From positions 2,790,001 through 2,854,000 of the forward strand of contig NZ_CP150291.1 in the NCBI RefSeq assembly GCF_038051985.1: a stretch of 64,000 bases of DNA. The letters are read 5' to 3'. Shown here piece after piece: positions 38,264 through 47,513 of this stretch; the first letter of the stretch is position 1; every line of letters starts with the position of its first letter. This DNA is from Solibacillus sp. FSL H8-0523. Lineage in GTDB: Bacteria; Bacillota; Bacilli; Bacillales_A; Planococcaceae. Below the pieces are notes generated by a model. It had not been told where the DNA came from, searched no databases, and was given only the letters and a program-made list of their open reading frames with translations. Both the position numbers and the translations under genes were made by a program.

Positions 38264-39079
38264 CTACACAATCGTTTCGACAAACGCCAAACGAATCGCT
38301 TGCGCTAATACCGCCATCGTTCGTTGCAGCTCTTGTTCGGTATTATCTATGCCGCCAAACTCAATGAGCAACATATTTGGCGATAAGTCCTGATTGTAAA
38401 CACCATTCACACCCGTACCTTGTTTTTTCATAATTCCGCGTGAAATGCCTGGTACAATGCTGTTTAATTGTTCACTTAGTGCATTTGCATGCCCTAAATT
38501 CGATTCAAATCCAGCATAATCAGCGCCAACGACAAAGGCAATTTTCGCATAGGTTTCATCTTTATGTTTAAGCGTCGTTACTTTTTTTGATGCAGAATCG
38601 CGATGGAAATCAATTACTAACTGATAATCGCTTTCTTGCAAATAATTCGCTAATACCGGTCTTGCAATTTTATACGCTTGATGGAACTTGGCATTCGTTA
38701 AGTTGATTTCGGTCATCACATCAAAATCTACAAAATGCGGGGTAATATCATTCAGCTCTAAATAGTGCGCCATCATTTGCTGCATTGAGTAAATATTGGT
38801 GTTTTCATCATATACAGCTTTTTGCCCCGTCGTTTGCTCAACAATCGGCTTATAGGATTCATGTGAATGTGTAAAAAGCATCAATACATGAAACGGTTCT
38901 ATTTGTTCCATTACCGGCGCTGGTGCTGGGACATCTGTTGCAGCATACACAAAATGTGGCTGCTCTTTTTTTTCGGTTGCCATTTTATTGTTTGGAAAAG
39001 GGAGTTGCCCAATCAGTATAGGCAGTGAAAATAAAAGGCATAGCAAGATCGTAAAGCGTTTTAGTTTTTGCAAACACAT
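38264..39079 (-). CDS. spoIIP: SpoIIP, sporulation peptidoglycan amidase/endopeptidase
   Basis: SpoIIP removes stem peptides and cross-links during engulfment, acting with SpoIID and SpoIIM at the forespore membrane. The 271-residue protein has an N-terminal membrane anchor (about 9-26), then the family blocks HVLMLFTHSHES (zinc-type histidine), DFHRDS and GVYNQDLSPNMLLIEFGG. It is clearly shorter than the B. subtilis protein (about 400), mainly in the linker after the anchor. Start choice is uncertain: GTG 39082, ATG 39079 and a TTG three codons later share one site. Confidence 0.93.
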   Translation of the reverse strand: MCLQKLKRFTILLCLLFSLPILIGQLPFPNNKMATEKKEQPHFVYAATDVPAPAPVMEQIEPFHVLMLFTHSHESYKPIVEQTTGQKAVYDENTNIYSMQQMMAHYLELNDITPHFVDFDVMTEINLTNAKFHQAYKIARPVLANYLQESDYQLVIDFHRDSASKKVTTLKHKDETYAKIAFVVGADYAGFESNLGHANALSEQLNSIVPGISRGIMKKQGTGVNGVYNQDLSPNMLLIEFGGIDNTEQELQRTMAVLAQAIRLAFVETIV

Positions 39080-39117
39080 CACCCTTTCCCCACTACGATA
39101 TGGAGATCAGATGAAAA

Positions 39118-40149
39118 TTAGAACGTTTTCCGAGCGTTTTTTATCCAGTCAAACAAACTTTCACTAATTAAAAATGCAAATTGATTTAACCAAAAATCGA
39201 CCTCTTTCGGCGTCACGATTAACCGCTCTGGATGTGAGCTAAACACCTCTTCAAACAATTGGCGCCGGTCTTCCTTTGGCCAATTTACCCATTGTCCAAA
39301 AATCGGTTCTAGCGTGGATAAATCGAGCGCTTCTGACGTTGGCGTCCAATTCGTTACTGATAATTTATGCGAAGGCTTATCCTTTTCACTAATTTTTGCA
39401 GCGATTGATTGAAATACTGCTTCGACTGCATCAGCCATTAAAATAGGCGCTTCGACAACCGTTGGAATCCCAATCGCACTTACTGGTACATTTAATACTT
39501 CCTTTGAAATTTCTTTGCGGTGATTGCCAACACCGCCACCGGGTTGAATGCCGGTATTCGTTAATTGAATCGTACGACACAGCCTTGCACTGCCACTTGT
39601 TGCAAGCGCATCAACAATAATGACAAGCTCGGGTTGGATTTTTTCGGTCAAGGCTTGGACATAATCACTCGTTTCAAAGCCCGTTTGTGCGGTCACACCC
39701 GGTGCATACAAAATAAAATCGGGTGTTTCCTGCTCTGACTGCTTTTTATGCATCGCATCAATGACATATGGACCAATTGCATCTGGTGTAATCGTTTTAT
39801 TTCCTAGTCCAATCACTAATATTTTTGATTGTGCCGTAATGTTAATGTCCTTATGCAATTCCTGCAAATAATGTGTAAGTGATTCTTGCATTTGTGAAAA
39901 GCCATGACGATCTTCAGAAGTAAGTGTTGGAATGGAGAGTGTGACATACGTTCCTTGTTTTTTATGCACCTTCTCTTCACCAATAGCATTTACTTCCACT
40001 TTTGTGATTTTTACGCGGTTTTGTTGCCATTCTTCTATCTTAATACCGCGCTCATCACTTAAATTTTCCTTTAACCGATCATTTGATTGGAAAACAACTT
40101 CTGCTGTTTCATCAATTAAATCTGTACGATTCCACGTAATTTCTTGCAT
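39118..40149 (-). CDS. gpr: Gpr, germination protease
   Basis: The 343-residue protein is the M/A25-type protease that degrades small acid-soluble spore proteins during germination. It is made as a zymogen; the N-terminal 15 or so residues (MQEITWNRTDLIDETAE) correspond to the propeptide region. Conserved segments include VIGLGNKTITPDAIGP, VIIVDALAT and GGGVGNHRKEIS. The start has GGAGGTG. It precedes spoIIP by 36 bp, the usual forespore-expressed pair. Confidence 0.96.
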   Translation of the reverse strand: MQEITWNRTDLIDETAEVVFQSNDRLKENLSDERGIKIEEWQQNRVKITKVEVNAIGEEKVHKKQGTYVTLSIPTLTSEDRHGFSQMQESLTHYLQELHKDINITAQSKILVIGLGNKTITPDAIGPYVIDAMHKKQSEQETPDFILYAPGVTAQTGFETSDYVQALTEKIQPELVIIVDALATSGSARLCRTIQLTNTGIQPGGGVGNHRKEISKEVLNVPVSAIGIPTVVEAPILMADAVEAVFQSIAAKISEKDKPSHKLSVTNWTPTSEALDLSTLEPIFGQWVNWPKEDRRQLFEEVFSSHPERLIVTPKEVDFWLNQFAFLISESLFDWIKNARKTF

Positions 40150-40210
40150 TTTAACACCTCCACTTGCAGTCTGTTCAAACTGTCAAGTAAATATTCTTTG
40201 CAATTATGTA

Positions 40211-40281
40211 TTGCAATTCCCTCAATCCTTTGGTAGAATGATTTTTGTTGTATTGACACATGAATTAAGTGAGTAAATACT
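40211..40281 (+). promoter_or_regulatory. Two tandem promoters upstream of rpsT
   Basis: P1 is TTGCAA (40211-40216), 17 bp, TAGAAT (40234-40239). P2 is TTGACA (40253-40258), 17 bp, AATACT (40276-40281). Both have ideal spacing, and both lie within 105 bp of the rpsT start. Confidence 0.65.
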
Positions 40282-40314
40282 CATCTCGTACCTAAATACT
40301 AGGAGGTGAAATAA

Positions 40315-40563
40315 ATGCCAAACATTAAATCTGCTATCAAACGTGTAAAAACTAACGAAAAAGCAAACGCTGCAAACGTACAAGCTAAATCAGCTATGCG
40401 TACTACAGTTAAAAAAGCTGAATTAGCGATCGCTTCTGGTGCTGAAAACGCACAAGAATTAGTAGTTGCTGCTTCTAAAGCATTAGATAAAGCTGCTTCT
40501 AAAGGTCTTATCCACAAAAACGCTGCTTCTCGTAAGAAGTCTCGTTTAGTGAAAAAAGCTTAA
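40315..40563 (+). CDS. rpsT: 30S ribosomal protein S20
   Basis: The 82-residue, Lys/Ala-rich helical protein begins [20 protein letters not shown], the S20 hallmark; it binds 16S rRNA early in 30S assembly. AGGAGGTGAA precedes the ATG. Divergent from gpr, with holA convergent. Confidence 0.98.
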   Translation: MPNIKSAIKRVKTNEKANAANVQAKSAMRTTVKKAELAIASGAENAQELVVAASKALDKAASKGLIHKNAASRKKSRLVKKA

Positions 40564-40576
40564 TTAGCGACTTATA

Positions 40577-40608
40577 AAGCCAACTACCCAAGGGTAGTTG
40601 GCTTTTTT
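40577..40608 (+). terminator. Terminator of rpsT
   Basis: GCCAACTACCC pairs perfectly with GGGTAGTTGGC around AA-rich loop, followed by six T. Confidence 0.93.
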
Positions 40609-40614
40609 CGTATT

Positions 40615-40655
40615 CAAAAAGGATGTGGTAAAAGTTTTCACTTTCATCACATCCT
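40615..40655 (-). terminator. Terminator of holA
   Basis: AGGATGTG pairs with CACATCCT across a twenty-base loop, with TTTTTG following on the minus strand. Confidence 0.75.
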
Positions 40656-40659
40656 CTTT

Positions 40660-41670
40660 TTATAGCTTTTTCATTAAAAATAACTCTAAATGACGTTCAC
40701 GGTTTCCACCTGTCGTCTTTAGCTGTAAATCTACTTCTGCAAGGCTGTAGAGTGCCTGTAAGAGCCGCTCTTCACTCGGTCGATTTCTTTGACCTGAAAT
40801 GATTTGAACACGGTATGGATGAATTTTGAGCTGTTTGGCGATTTGTTGCTGATGGTAGCCCTTCTTTTGTAAGTAAAAGATATGATTCATCGTACGAATA
40901 TTGTTTGCAAGGAGGCCCACTAGCTTAATCGGCTCTTCTTTTTGGCGCAGTAAGTCATGATATATTCGCAATGCCTCTTCTTGATTGTGCTCTAAGTAGG
41001 CGTTTAACATTTTAAAAGCATCATGCTCTAGTGTTTTCGCCACCAGATCTTCCACTAAATCAACCGTAATTTCGGATTCTTCCCCTAAATACAGTGCCAT
41101 CTTTTCAATTTCCATTTGCAGTTGAAGCATGTTCGGTCCAACCATCTCAAGTAACTTGCCAATTGCATCATTTTCAATAACTTTGCCATGCTGATTCGCT
41201 TCATTTTGCACCCAAACGTTTAAGTCATTATTTTGCGGTGTTTGGGCAAGCAGCACTTCACATTTTTCTTTCATCAGCTTCGTTACTTTTTTTCGTTCAT
41301 CGAGCTTCTCATAAGGCGCAATAAAAACCGTAATGGCCGTATCTGTCGGATTTTGCAGCCAATTTTCTAAACGCTTCACATCATGCTCTATTTTTTCCTT
41401 ACCTTTTTCTGTCGCTTTTAAAAACGAGGCATTTTTCGCTATAATTAATTTACGTTCAGTAAAGAACGGAATTGTATCGGCTTCATCAATCACATAATCG
41501 ATTGGTTGCTCATTTAAATCAAACGTCATCACTTCTGCTTCTTCCTGAGTACTCAGTGCAGCTTTTAAGCGCTTTATCGTTTCATCAACAAAGTAGGATT
41601 CTTCCCCTACTACTAAATATACCGGGGCGAAATTCCCTTTTTTTATCTGTTGCCATGCTTTTGTTATCAT
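40660..41670 (-). CDS. holA: DNA polymerase III subunit delta (YqeN)
   Basis: The 336-residue clamp-loader subunit starts MITKAWQQIKKGNFAPVYLV and contains GEESYFVDETIKRL, matching the HolA N-terminal domain, and a helical collar domain at the C-terminus. It opens the beta clamp during loading onto DNA. Its position between comEC/yqzM and rpsT is conserved. Confidence 0.95.
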   Translation of the reverse strand: MITKAWQQIKKGNFAPVYLVVGEESYFVDETIKRLKAALSTQEEAEVMTFDLNEQPIDYVIDEADTIPFFTERKLIIAKNASFLKATEKGKEKIEHDVKRLENWLQNPTDTAITVFIAPYEKLDERKKVTKLMKEKCEVLLAQTPQNNDLNVWVQNEANQHGKVIENDAIGKLLEMVGPNMLQLQMEIEKMALYLGEESEITVDLVEDLVAKTLEHDAFKMLNAYLEHNQEEALRIYHDLLRQKEEPIKLVGLLANNIRTMNHIFYLQKKGYHQQQIAKQLKIHPYRVQIISGQRNRPSEERLLQALYSLAEVDLQLKTTGGNRERHLELFLMKKL

Positions 41671-41826
41671 CTGGGAACCTCCCTAAGTTGTCGTACCCAT
41701 TAGTATACACATTTTTGCCTAAATTGAGAATGTAGAGTTTAAAAAGCATGAGGTCTCGTAAAATGCAATCTTAATTTAGAAATTCCCCCGTAATATTGTG
41801 GATTTTTTTTGAAAAGTCGAACACCC

Positions 41827-41858
41827 CAAATCCTAATATAAGGAATAATTAGGATTTG
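41827..41858. promoter_or_regulatory. 11-bp perfect inverted repeat between yqzM and holA
   Basis: CAAATCCTAAT and ATTAGGATTTG flank a ten-base spacer in the divergent gap. There is no U-tract and no gene ends here on either side, so an operator is more likely than a terminator. No known regulator site was recognised. Confidence 0.4.
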
Positions 41859-41914
41859 ATGTAGCATTTTTAATGGTATTATTTTATAATTATGGCAGAT
41901 TAGGAGGGATACTT

Positions 41915-42088
41915 ATGGCAGGACATCAAGATCCAAACTACGTAACTGAAAACCCATTCGAGGGTCGCGGCCGTGCAATGAAAGGTAACGACTTCCCAGA
42001 TGCAGGTTACGGCTTTTTATTTGGTGGCGGTTTCTTCATCACAATGTTCATCATTGCGATTGTTATAGAAGCAGCTGTTCGTTTATAA
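41915..42088 (+). CDS. yqzM: YqzM-like small membrane protein, 57 aa
   Basis: The protein has a soluble, Asn/Gly-rich N-terminal half and one C-terminal membrane segment (GGGFFITMFIIAIVIEAAVRL region). The sequence and position between comEC and holA match B. subtilis YqzM (44 aa), with a longer N-terminus here. Function is unknown. MAGHQDPNYVTENPFEGRGR follows GGAGGG; a longer frame lacks a site. Confidence 0.78.
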   Translation: MAGHQDPNYVTENPFEGRGRAMKGNDFPDAGYGFLFGGGFFITMFIIAIVIEAAVRL

Positions 42089-42094
42089 TTCAGT

Positions 42095-42133
42095 AAAAAG
42101 AGCACCTTTGACATGTTCAAAGGTGCTCTTTTT
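42095..42133. terminator. Bidirectional terminator between yqzM and comEC
   Basis: AAAAAGAGCACCTTTGA pairs with the complementary TCAAAGGTGCTCTTTTT, ideal for both convergent genes. Confidence 0.93.
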
Positions 42134-42138
42134 GTATG

Positions 42139-44454
42139 TTAAGGAAATAAATTATTGGATTTTTCAAATTGCATGATACCCTTCTTTATAGTAAATTCAA
42201 TCGTTCCATCATACCCCGTCGTCAAATAGGGAATGTTACGCTGTTCAAAACGATTGACGACATCACTATTCGGATGCTGATACCGATTATTTTCACCCGC
42301 CATAAAAACAACAAACTTCGGATACGTTTTTTCAACAAATTCCTCAATACTCGATGTTTTACTCCCATGGTGACCAGCTTTTAATAAGTCGACATTGGCA
42401 ATTGACTCCCCGTATAAACGGACAATATCCGCCTCTCCTTCTTTTTCTAAATCACCCGTAAAAAGCGCTTTAAATGCCCCTTGACGAACCAGCAGCACAA
42501 GCGAGTCATTATTACCTTCATAATGCGTTTCGTGTGGCCATATATAATCAAAGCGGACATCACCGATTTGCCAGCCATCACCCGCCATTTTTTCTACAAT
42601 GATTGTATTTGTCTTCGCTGCTTCTTGTAAAAAATCAGCCATAACCGCATTTTCGAGAGAATTTGGCGTGACATGGACTTCTGATGCGCGAACTTCCCGT
42701 AGCACCTCTTCTGCCCCCTCTACATGATCAGCATCCGCATGTGTTAACACAAACGTATCAATTTTTTGAATCCCACGCCCCTTTAAATAAGGAACAACTA
42801 CCTGCCGTCCTACTTCATAGGGTGTATCTCGCTCTTTCCACTGTTCTTGTCCAAACCGCAATAAGCCGCCTGCATCAATCAAAATAACCGATTTTCGATA
42901 CGGTAATTCAATGACAATACAGTCGCCTTGCCCCACATTGACAAAGGCAATTTTTACATCTTGATGCATAGACGTTTGGAAATGAAATGCAATCGCAGGA
43001 ATCAGTAACATCATGGCAATTTTGATGGTTTTTGCACGTTGATCTAGTAGGTAAAACGTAACAAATACAGAGCCGTACAGCACAACCAACCAAAACAGTG
43101 TCGGTTTTCCGGGATTCCACATTTGGATGACGGGCTGCTGAATGACAAGAATGATGTCTGTTAACCACGTGCGCAGTGGCTCATAAACGGTAAAAATCAA
43201 TTGGTTAATAGGGAGTGGCATAAAGGAAAGTACAAAGAGGAGTAGATTAATCGGTAAAATGATGAAGGAAAATAACGGAACAAAAAAGATATTGGCAATG
43301 AACGAAGATAAACTAATTTCAAAAAAATGATGTAATAACAATGGATATACGAGGATTTGACAAACAAACGTAATAAAAAAGGATTGTACCCAAAAATTAT
43401 CATAGCGCGCTAAAATACGACTCGAATAAACCAGGCTATATGTTGCTAAATAAGATAATTGAAAGCCTACCTGATAAATCGCACCCGGTTCAAGCAGTAA
43501 AAAAACAATTAAACTAAGCGCTAATGCATCATCCATTGGGATTCTCCAACGAAAATACTGTGCAAGCATGACAAATTCTACAACACTTACCGCGCGCCAA
43601 ATCGACGGAGCACCGCCTGCTAGTACTGCATAAATGGGTAATAAAATAAGCAGTAACATACTCGCTATTTCACGTCGCACACCAAGTCGCAACAGTAGCT
43701 GAAAAAATAACATCGACAGCAACGCTACATGTAGCCCTGAAATCGCAAATAAATGGGTAATGCCAAGCTTTTGATACGCGCGGCTTAATTCTTCATCGAC
43801 ATTTTCCTGTAAGCCGATAAGTAGCGCCTGAGCCTCTGGTGCAAGTGATTTGGGAAAGGTTTGTTCAATATGCTGTTTCAAATGAAAACGCCAGTTATAG
43901 ATTGGCTGTAACAGTGATTTTTCTGCGACAACAAAAGTCATACTCTCAATTTCCACAATACCACGCGCATTTTTACTTTCTAAATAACGCCGCATTAAAA
44001 ACCCATAGCGATGTGCCGGGATCGAAGGCGCCACTTGTTCACCACTTACCAAATAAGTTTGACCCGCTAATTGTTCAGACTGTAGCAAAATTTTTTGCTG
44101 CTCACTTTGAATTTGGTATGTCACGTATAGTTTTTCTCCATTGGCTTCCTTCATAAAGCCGCGTAGCATCACACCGTTTATTTTATATTCGTCGGTCCAC
44201 GTTAACTCTGCTGGCAACACAACAGGCTGCGCTAATTTACTGACTTCGTGGCTAAAATAAACGTACGTTACAATACCAAGCGCCGCAATGCCGACTAAAT
44301 GCCATCGCCAAATCTTTTTCACATAGCAAACTAACAAAAGCAACCCAATTAACATTAAAAGCCTTACCGATTGAAAACTAGCGATTGCACTAATACAAAC
44401 CGATAAGGCATAGTAAATCCAATTATGCTTCCATAAGTTGACCAAATAAAGCAT
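42139..44454 (-). CDS. comEC: ComEC, competence DNA channel protein
   Basis: The 771-residue membrane protein moves single-stranded DNA across the cytoplasmic membrane during transformation. It has a N-terminal OB-like extracellular part, about ten membrane segments with the competence domain (GISGLHVALLS-type motif FAISGLHVALL), and a C-terminal metallo-beta-lactamase-like domain with THADADHVEG and GHHGSKTS, the putative nuclease. The start ATG at 44454 has GAGGAG and overlaps comEB by 32 bp. Confidence 0.95.
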   Translation of the reverse strand: MLYLVNLWKHNWIYYALSVCISAIASFQSVRLLMLIGLLLLVCYVKKIWRWHLVGIAALGIVTYVYFSHEVSKLAQPVVLPAELTWTDEYKINGVMLRGFMKEANGEKLYVTYQIQSEQQKILLQSEQLAGQTYLVSGEQVAPSIPAHRYGFLMRRYLESKNARGIVEIESMTFVVAEKSLLQPIYNWRFHLKQHIEQTFPKSLAPEAQALLIGLQENVDEELSRAYQKLGITHLFAISGLHVALLSMLFFQLLLRLGVRREIASMLLLILLPIYAVLAGGAPSIWRAVSVVEFVMLAQYFRWRIPMDDALALSLIVFLLLEPGAIYQVGFQLSYLATYSLVYSSRILARYDNFWVQSFFITFVCQILVYPLLLHHFFEISLSSFIANIFFVPLFSFIILPINLLLFVLSFMPLPINQLIFTVYEPLRTWLTDIILVIQQPVIQMWNPGKPTLFWLVVLYGSVFVTFYLLDQRAKTIKIAMMLLIPAIAFHFQTSMHQDVKIAFVNVGQGDCIVIELPYRKSVILIDAGGLLRFGQEQWKERDTPYEVGRQVVVPYLKGRGIQKIDTFVLTHADADHVEGAEEVLREVRASEVHVTPNSLENAVMADFLQEAAKTNTIIVEKMAGDGWQIGDVRFDYIWPHETHYEGNNDSLVLLVRQGAFKALFTGDLEKEGEADIVRLYGESIANVDLLKAGHHGSKTSSIEEFVEKTYPKFVVFMAGENNRYQHPNSDVVNRFEQRNIPYLTTGYDGTIEFTIKKGIMQFEKSNNLFP

Positions 44455-44998
44455 GCATCTTCTCCTCAAACGGGAGCAATTCCTCACGATTTGCACCAAG
44501 CACACGCATCTTTTCAAGCATCTCAAAAGTTAAGGCGAATTTTTCGTCCTTTAGAAAATCAATTTTTGCCTCATCAAACGGAATATGTACAACATTCACG
44601 TTGGCTTTTGCAAATAACTCTAATGCATACGGACTATTTTTATAGCTCTTTGCATAATAAACATTTTTGATCCCTGCTTGGATAATCGTTTTTGTACATG
44701 GTAAACACGGGAAATGCGTGACATACAGGTCGGCACCGTTCGCCGGTGTTCCGTATTTGGCACATTGCAAAAGTGCATTCGTTTCAGCGTGCACAGTACG
44801 TACACAATGATTATCAATGACGTAGCAGCCCTGCTCCGTGCAGTGCTCGTCCCCTGAAATCGAACCATTATAGCCACCTGCAATAATGCGTTTTTCACGA
44901 ACAATTGTTGCTCCTACCGCTAAACGTGTACATGTACTGCGCAGTGCAAGTAAATGACTTTGTGCCATAAAAAATTGATCCCAAGTAATACGCTCCAT
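44423..44998 (-). CDS. comEB: ComEB, dCMP deaminase family protein
   Basis: The 191-residue protein has the zinc-binding deaminase motifs TVHAETNAL and PCLPCTKT, plus GGYNGSISGDEHC at the allosteric region. It converts dCMP to dUMP and in B. subtilis also helps localise the competence machinery. GGAGG precedes the start. It is translationally linked to comEC. Confidence 0.95.
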   Translation of the reverse strand: MERITWDQFFMAQSHLLALRSTCTRLAVGATIVREKRIIAGGYNGSISGDEHCTEQGCYVIDNHCVRTVHAETNALLQCAKYGTPANGADLYVTHFPCLPCTKTIIQAGIKNVYYAKSYKNSPYALELFAKANVNVVHIPFDEAKIDFLKDEKFALTFEMLEKMRVLGANREELLPFEEKMHALFGQLMEA

Positions 44999-45083
44999 AT
45001 GTTAACCTCCAAAAATTATGTCACTTATCAGTTTATATGCAAACCCAGCGAGGTGCAATAAGTGATTATTCCGAACTTTTAAC

Positions 45084-45740
45084 CTACTTTACATCAATTA
45101 AGTCTTTTAACTGATCAAACGTTTTTTCACCGATACCGGTTACCTTTTTTAAATCCTCGATTGTTTGGAAATTTCCATGCTCGGTGCGGTGGCCAATAAT
45201 GGCATTCGCCTTCGATGGTCCAACACCTGGTAATTGCGTAAGCTCGCTTTCACCTGCTTTATTTAAATTGATTTTGCCAGTTTTACTGATGCCACCGCCA
45301 GCACTTGACGCAGAACTTGTCGAAGCACTCGCTACAAGCGTTCCTAGCTCCTCTGACAGCTCCTCACCTATTTTAGGGATATAGAGTACCATTTCGTCTT
45401 GAAGCTTCTGTGCGTGGTTAATAGGCGTTGGATTGGCATGCTCTGTATATCCACCAGCAGCTTCAATGGCATCAACAATTCTCATACCTTCTTCTAGCGT
45501 ATAAACACCTGGATAGCGAACTGCCCCCTTCACATCAATCATAAAGACTTCTGGTGCCGTATTATCAATTATTTCAGTTTCCGTCGTTTCAAGAGCGGCA
45601 AGTGGTGTGATGGGTTCTATCGTTTGAATGGAGGATTGTTCTGTAGCTTCGTACATGGTGAAAAAATAGAGTAGCAATGCTCCGATTACACTTCCAGCAA
45701 TCACAAGCACCTTTTTGTACTTCTCTAAAAATGAAGGCAT
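45084..45740 (-). CDS. comEA: ComEA, membrane-anchored DNA receptor
   Basis: The 218-residue protein has an N-terminal membrane anchor (about 10-28), an SLBB domain (about 70-125), a Ser/Ala/Gly linker and a C-terminal helix-hairpin-helix pair (LNKAGESELTQLPGVGPSKA and KKVTGIGEKTF) that binds double-stranded DNA outside the cell. The start at 45740 follows AAAGGG; a longer frame to 45848 adds a non-family extension. Confidence 0.95.
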   Translation of the reverse strand: MPSFLEKYKKVLVIAGSVIGALLLYFFTMYEATEQSSIQTIEPITPLAALETTETEIIDNTAPEVFMIDVKGAVRYPGVYTLEEGMRIVDAIEAAGGYTEHANPTPINHAQKLQDEMVLYIPKIGEELSEELGTLVASASTSSASSAGGGISKTGKINLNKAGESELTQLPGVGPSKANAIIGHRTEHGNFQTIEDLKKVTGIGEKTFDQLKDLIDVK

Positions 45741-45862
45741 AAAAAAACACCCTTTCTTAAAGAAGGCTTTATATATGGAGCTATCCCCACTATACAAAGT
45801 TTCATTCATTAAGAAAAGATGTTTTTCAAAACTCGCCGAAACTGTCAATTTCGCTTGTTTAT

Positions 45863-46600
45863 TTATTTTACCGCGCGAATAAAAATACGTTCACTTTCAT
45901 CGTGAGGTGCTTCATCAGACCAATCTGATGTTACTTCAACCGATGTAAAGCCAAGCTCTGTTAACCATGCTTCGTATTGTTTTATAGCAAATGTTCGCTG
46001 GAAATGTTCTTCATCAAAGCGTTCAAATAAGCCATTCTCTGTTTGCACAAAAAACGTCATTTGATGATACACCGAATGCTCGAAGTCTCCTGGCTCTGTA
46101 TGCCAAACATACGTAATTTCACCGTCATCATACGTAAATGGGCCATCTAAAAAGATCGAATCCATTTTAAATAATGAGTGCACATCAAAGAATAACTGCC
46201 CGCCATCGCGTAAACTTTCGTAAATACGCTTCAATGTTTCAAAGACGTTCGCTTCTTCTTTTACGTAATTAATCGAATCAATCGGGATAATCGCAACATC
46301 TAAGTTGTCAAAACCATCTAATTCATCCATACTCATCGCGTATAATGGCATTGAAATGCCGTTTGCGTTCATACGTGCACTTGCTACTGAAAGCATGTCC
46401 TCAGATAAATCAATACCTGTCACGTTGTAGCCTGCTTCGTGTAACAGACATGCTAACGTACCTGTACCGCAACCAATATCAAGCAAGTTTTTGTACTGCG
46501 TCGCTGGTGCAAAACGTGAAATCCATTCAACGTACTGTGCGTACGGAATGTCTGTCATAAGCTCGTCGTACACTTCAGCAAAGCGCTCGTAACTATTCAT
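45863..46600 (-). CDS. yqeM: YqeM, SAM-dependent methyltransferase
   Basis: The 245-residue class I methyltransferase has LLDIGCGTGTLACLL (SAM-binding motif I, near 39) and GIDLSEDML. The target is unknown. It overlaps rsfS by eight bases in the conserved yqeK-rsfS-yqeM block. Confidence 0.92.
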   Translation of the reverse strand: MNSYERFAEVYDELMTDIPYAQYVEWISRFAPATQYKNLLDIGCGTGTLACLLHEAGYNVTGIDLSEDMLSVASARMNANGISMPLYAMSMDELDGFDNLDVAIIPIDSINYVKEEANVFETLKRIYESLRDGGQLFFDVHSLFKMDSIFLDGPFTYDDGEITYVWHTEPGDFEHSVYHQMTFFVQTENGLFERFDEEHFQRTFAIKQYEAWLTELGFTSVEVTSDWSDEAPHDESERIFIRAVK

Positions 46601-46946
46601 CTTCTGATTGAATTGCGTCTAGCTGTGGAGCATCTCCCCATAAACGCTCTAGGTTGTAATATGCGCGCTCGTCTTTGTGGAAGATATGTGCCACAACATC
46701 GCCCATGTCTACTAAAATCCAACGTGCTGTGTCAAGACCTTCAAGTTTTTTCACTTCAAAGCCAGCTTCTTCAGCTTGAGCTTTAATTTCGCGTGCAATC
46801 GCTTGTACTTGACGCTCTGAGCTACCTTCAGCGATGATGAAGTAATCTGCTAATAACGAAATACCTTGCATGTTAAGTGCAACGATATCCTCGCCTCGCT
46901 TGTCGTCGATTGCTTTATAGGTAATATTTAATAATGTATCATTCAT
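46593..46946 (-). CDS. rsfS: Ribosomal silencing factor RsfS (YqeL)
   Basis: The 117-residue protein binds L14 of the large subunit and blocks subunit joining under nutrient stress. It shows the family sequence ADYFIIAEGSSERQVQAIA and WILVDMGDVVAHIFHKDERAYYNLE. It overlaps yqeM and follows yqeK by six bases. Confidence 0.97.
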   Translation of the reverse strand: MNDTLLNITYKAIDDKRGEDIVALNMQGISLLADYFIIAEGSSERQVQAIAREIKAQAEEAGFEVKKLEGLDTARWILVDMGDVVAHIFHKDERAYYNLERLWGDAPQLDAIQSEDE

Positions 46947-46952
46947 GTATGG

Positions 46953-47513
46953 TTATTCCTCTCTCATTAAGCTGTTGTAGCATTCGATTGATACCGGATA
47001 AATCGCAATTTGTGCCTCGATCAAAAACGTTAAGGAATGGGTCACACAAGCTCGGAAGGCATCTTCTAAGCTTAATTTTGCAACTTCTCGTAACGCTTTT
47101 ACACCCGGGAATTTGCGATTTGGTTCGATCATATCTGCAACATAAATTATTTTATCTAATAGGGTCATATTCGCTCGGCCTGTTGTATGGAAGCGAATTG
47201 CGTTTAAAATGTCTTCATCTTCTATCGCGTACTCATTTTGAACAATCCATGCGCCAACTGGTCCGTGTAAAATTTCACTGTTCCAATCAAGTAGTCGAGG
47301 GTCTAAATGCTCCTCGTAAACGATCTTTTTCATCCATTCTACATCGGCATATTTGGCGATATCATGGAAAATCGCCGCAATTTCGGCTTTTTTTTCATCT
47401 TGTCCATATCGTTTTGCTAAATGAATTGCCGTTTCCATTACTCCAATTGTATGAATGTAACGTTTTTCTGGCATGCGATCTTTAATAATCGCTAACATTG
47501 CTTGACGCTCCAT
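46953..47513 (-). CDS. yqeK: YqeK, HD-domain Ap4A hydrolase
   Basis: The 186-residue HD-domain protein has H and HD residues in YIHTIGVMETA and AAIFHDIAKY, then HGPVGAWI. YqeK-type enzymes symmetrically hydrolyse diadenosine tetraphosphate to ADP. Its start lies within nadD, overlapping by 32 bp. Confidence 0.95.
   Translation of the reverse strand: MERQAMLAIIKDRMPEKRYIHTIGVMETAIHLAKRYGQDEKKAEIAAIFHDIAKYADVEWMKKIVYEEHLDPRLLDWNSEILHGPVGAWIVQNEYAIEDEDILNAIRFHTTGRANMTLLDKIIYVADMIEPNRKFPGVKALREVAKLSLEDAFRACVTHSLTFLIEAQIAIYPVSIECYNSLMREE

Noticed and set aside
46934-47485. 183-codon plus-strand frame opposite yqeK
   Set aside because: Antisense to yqeK, which has a clear HD motif; Leu/His/Ser-rich shadow.
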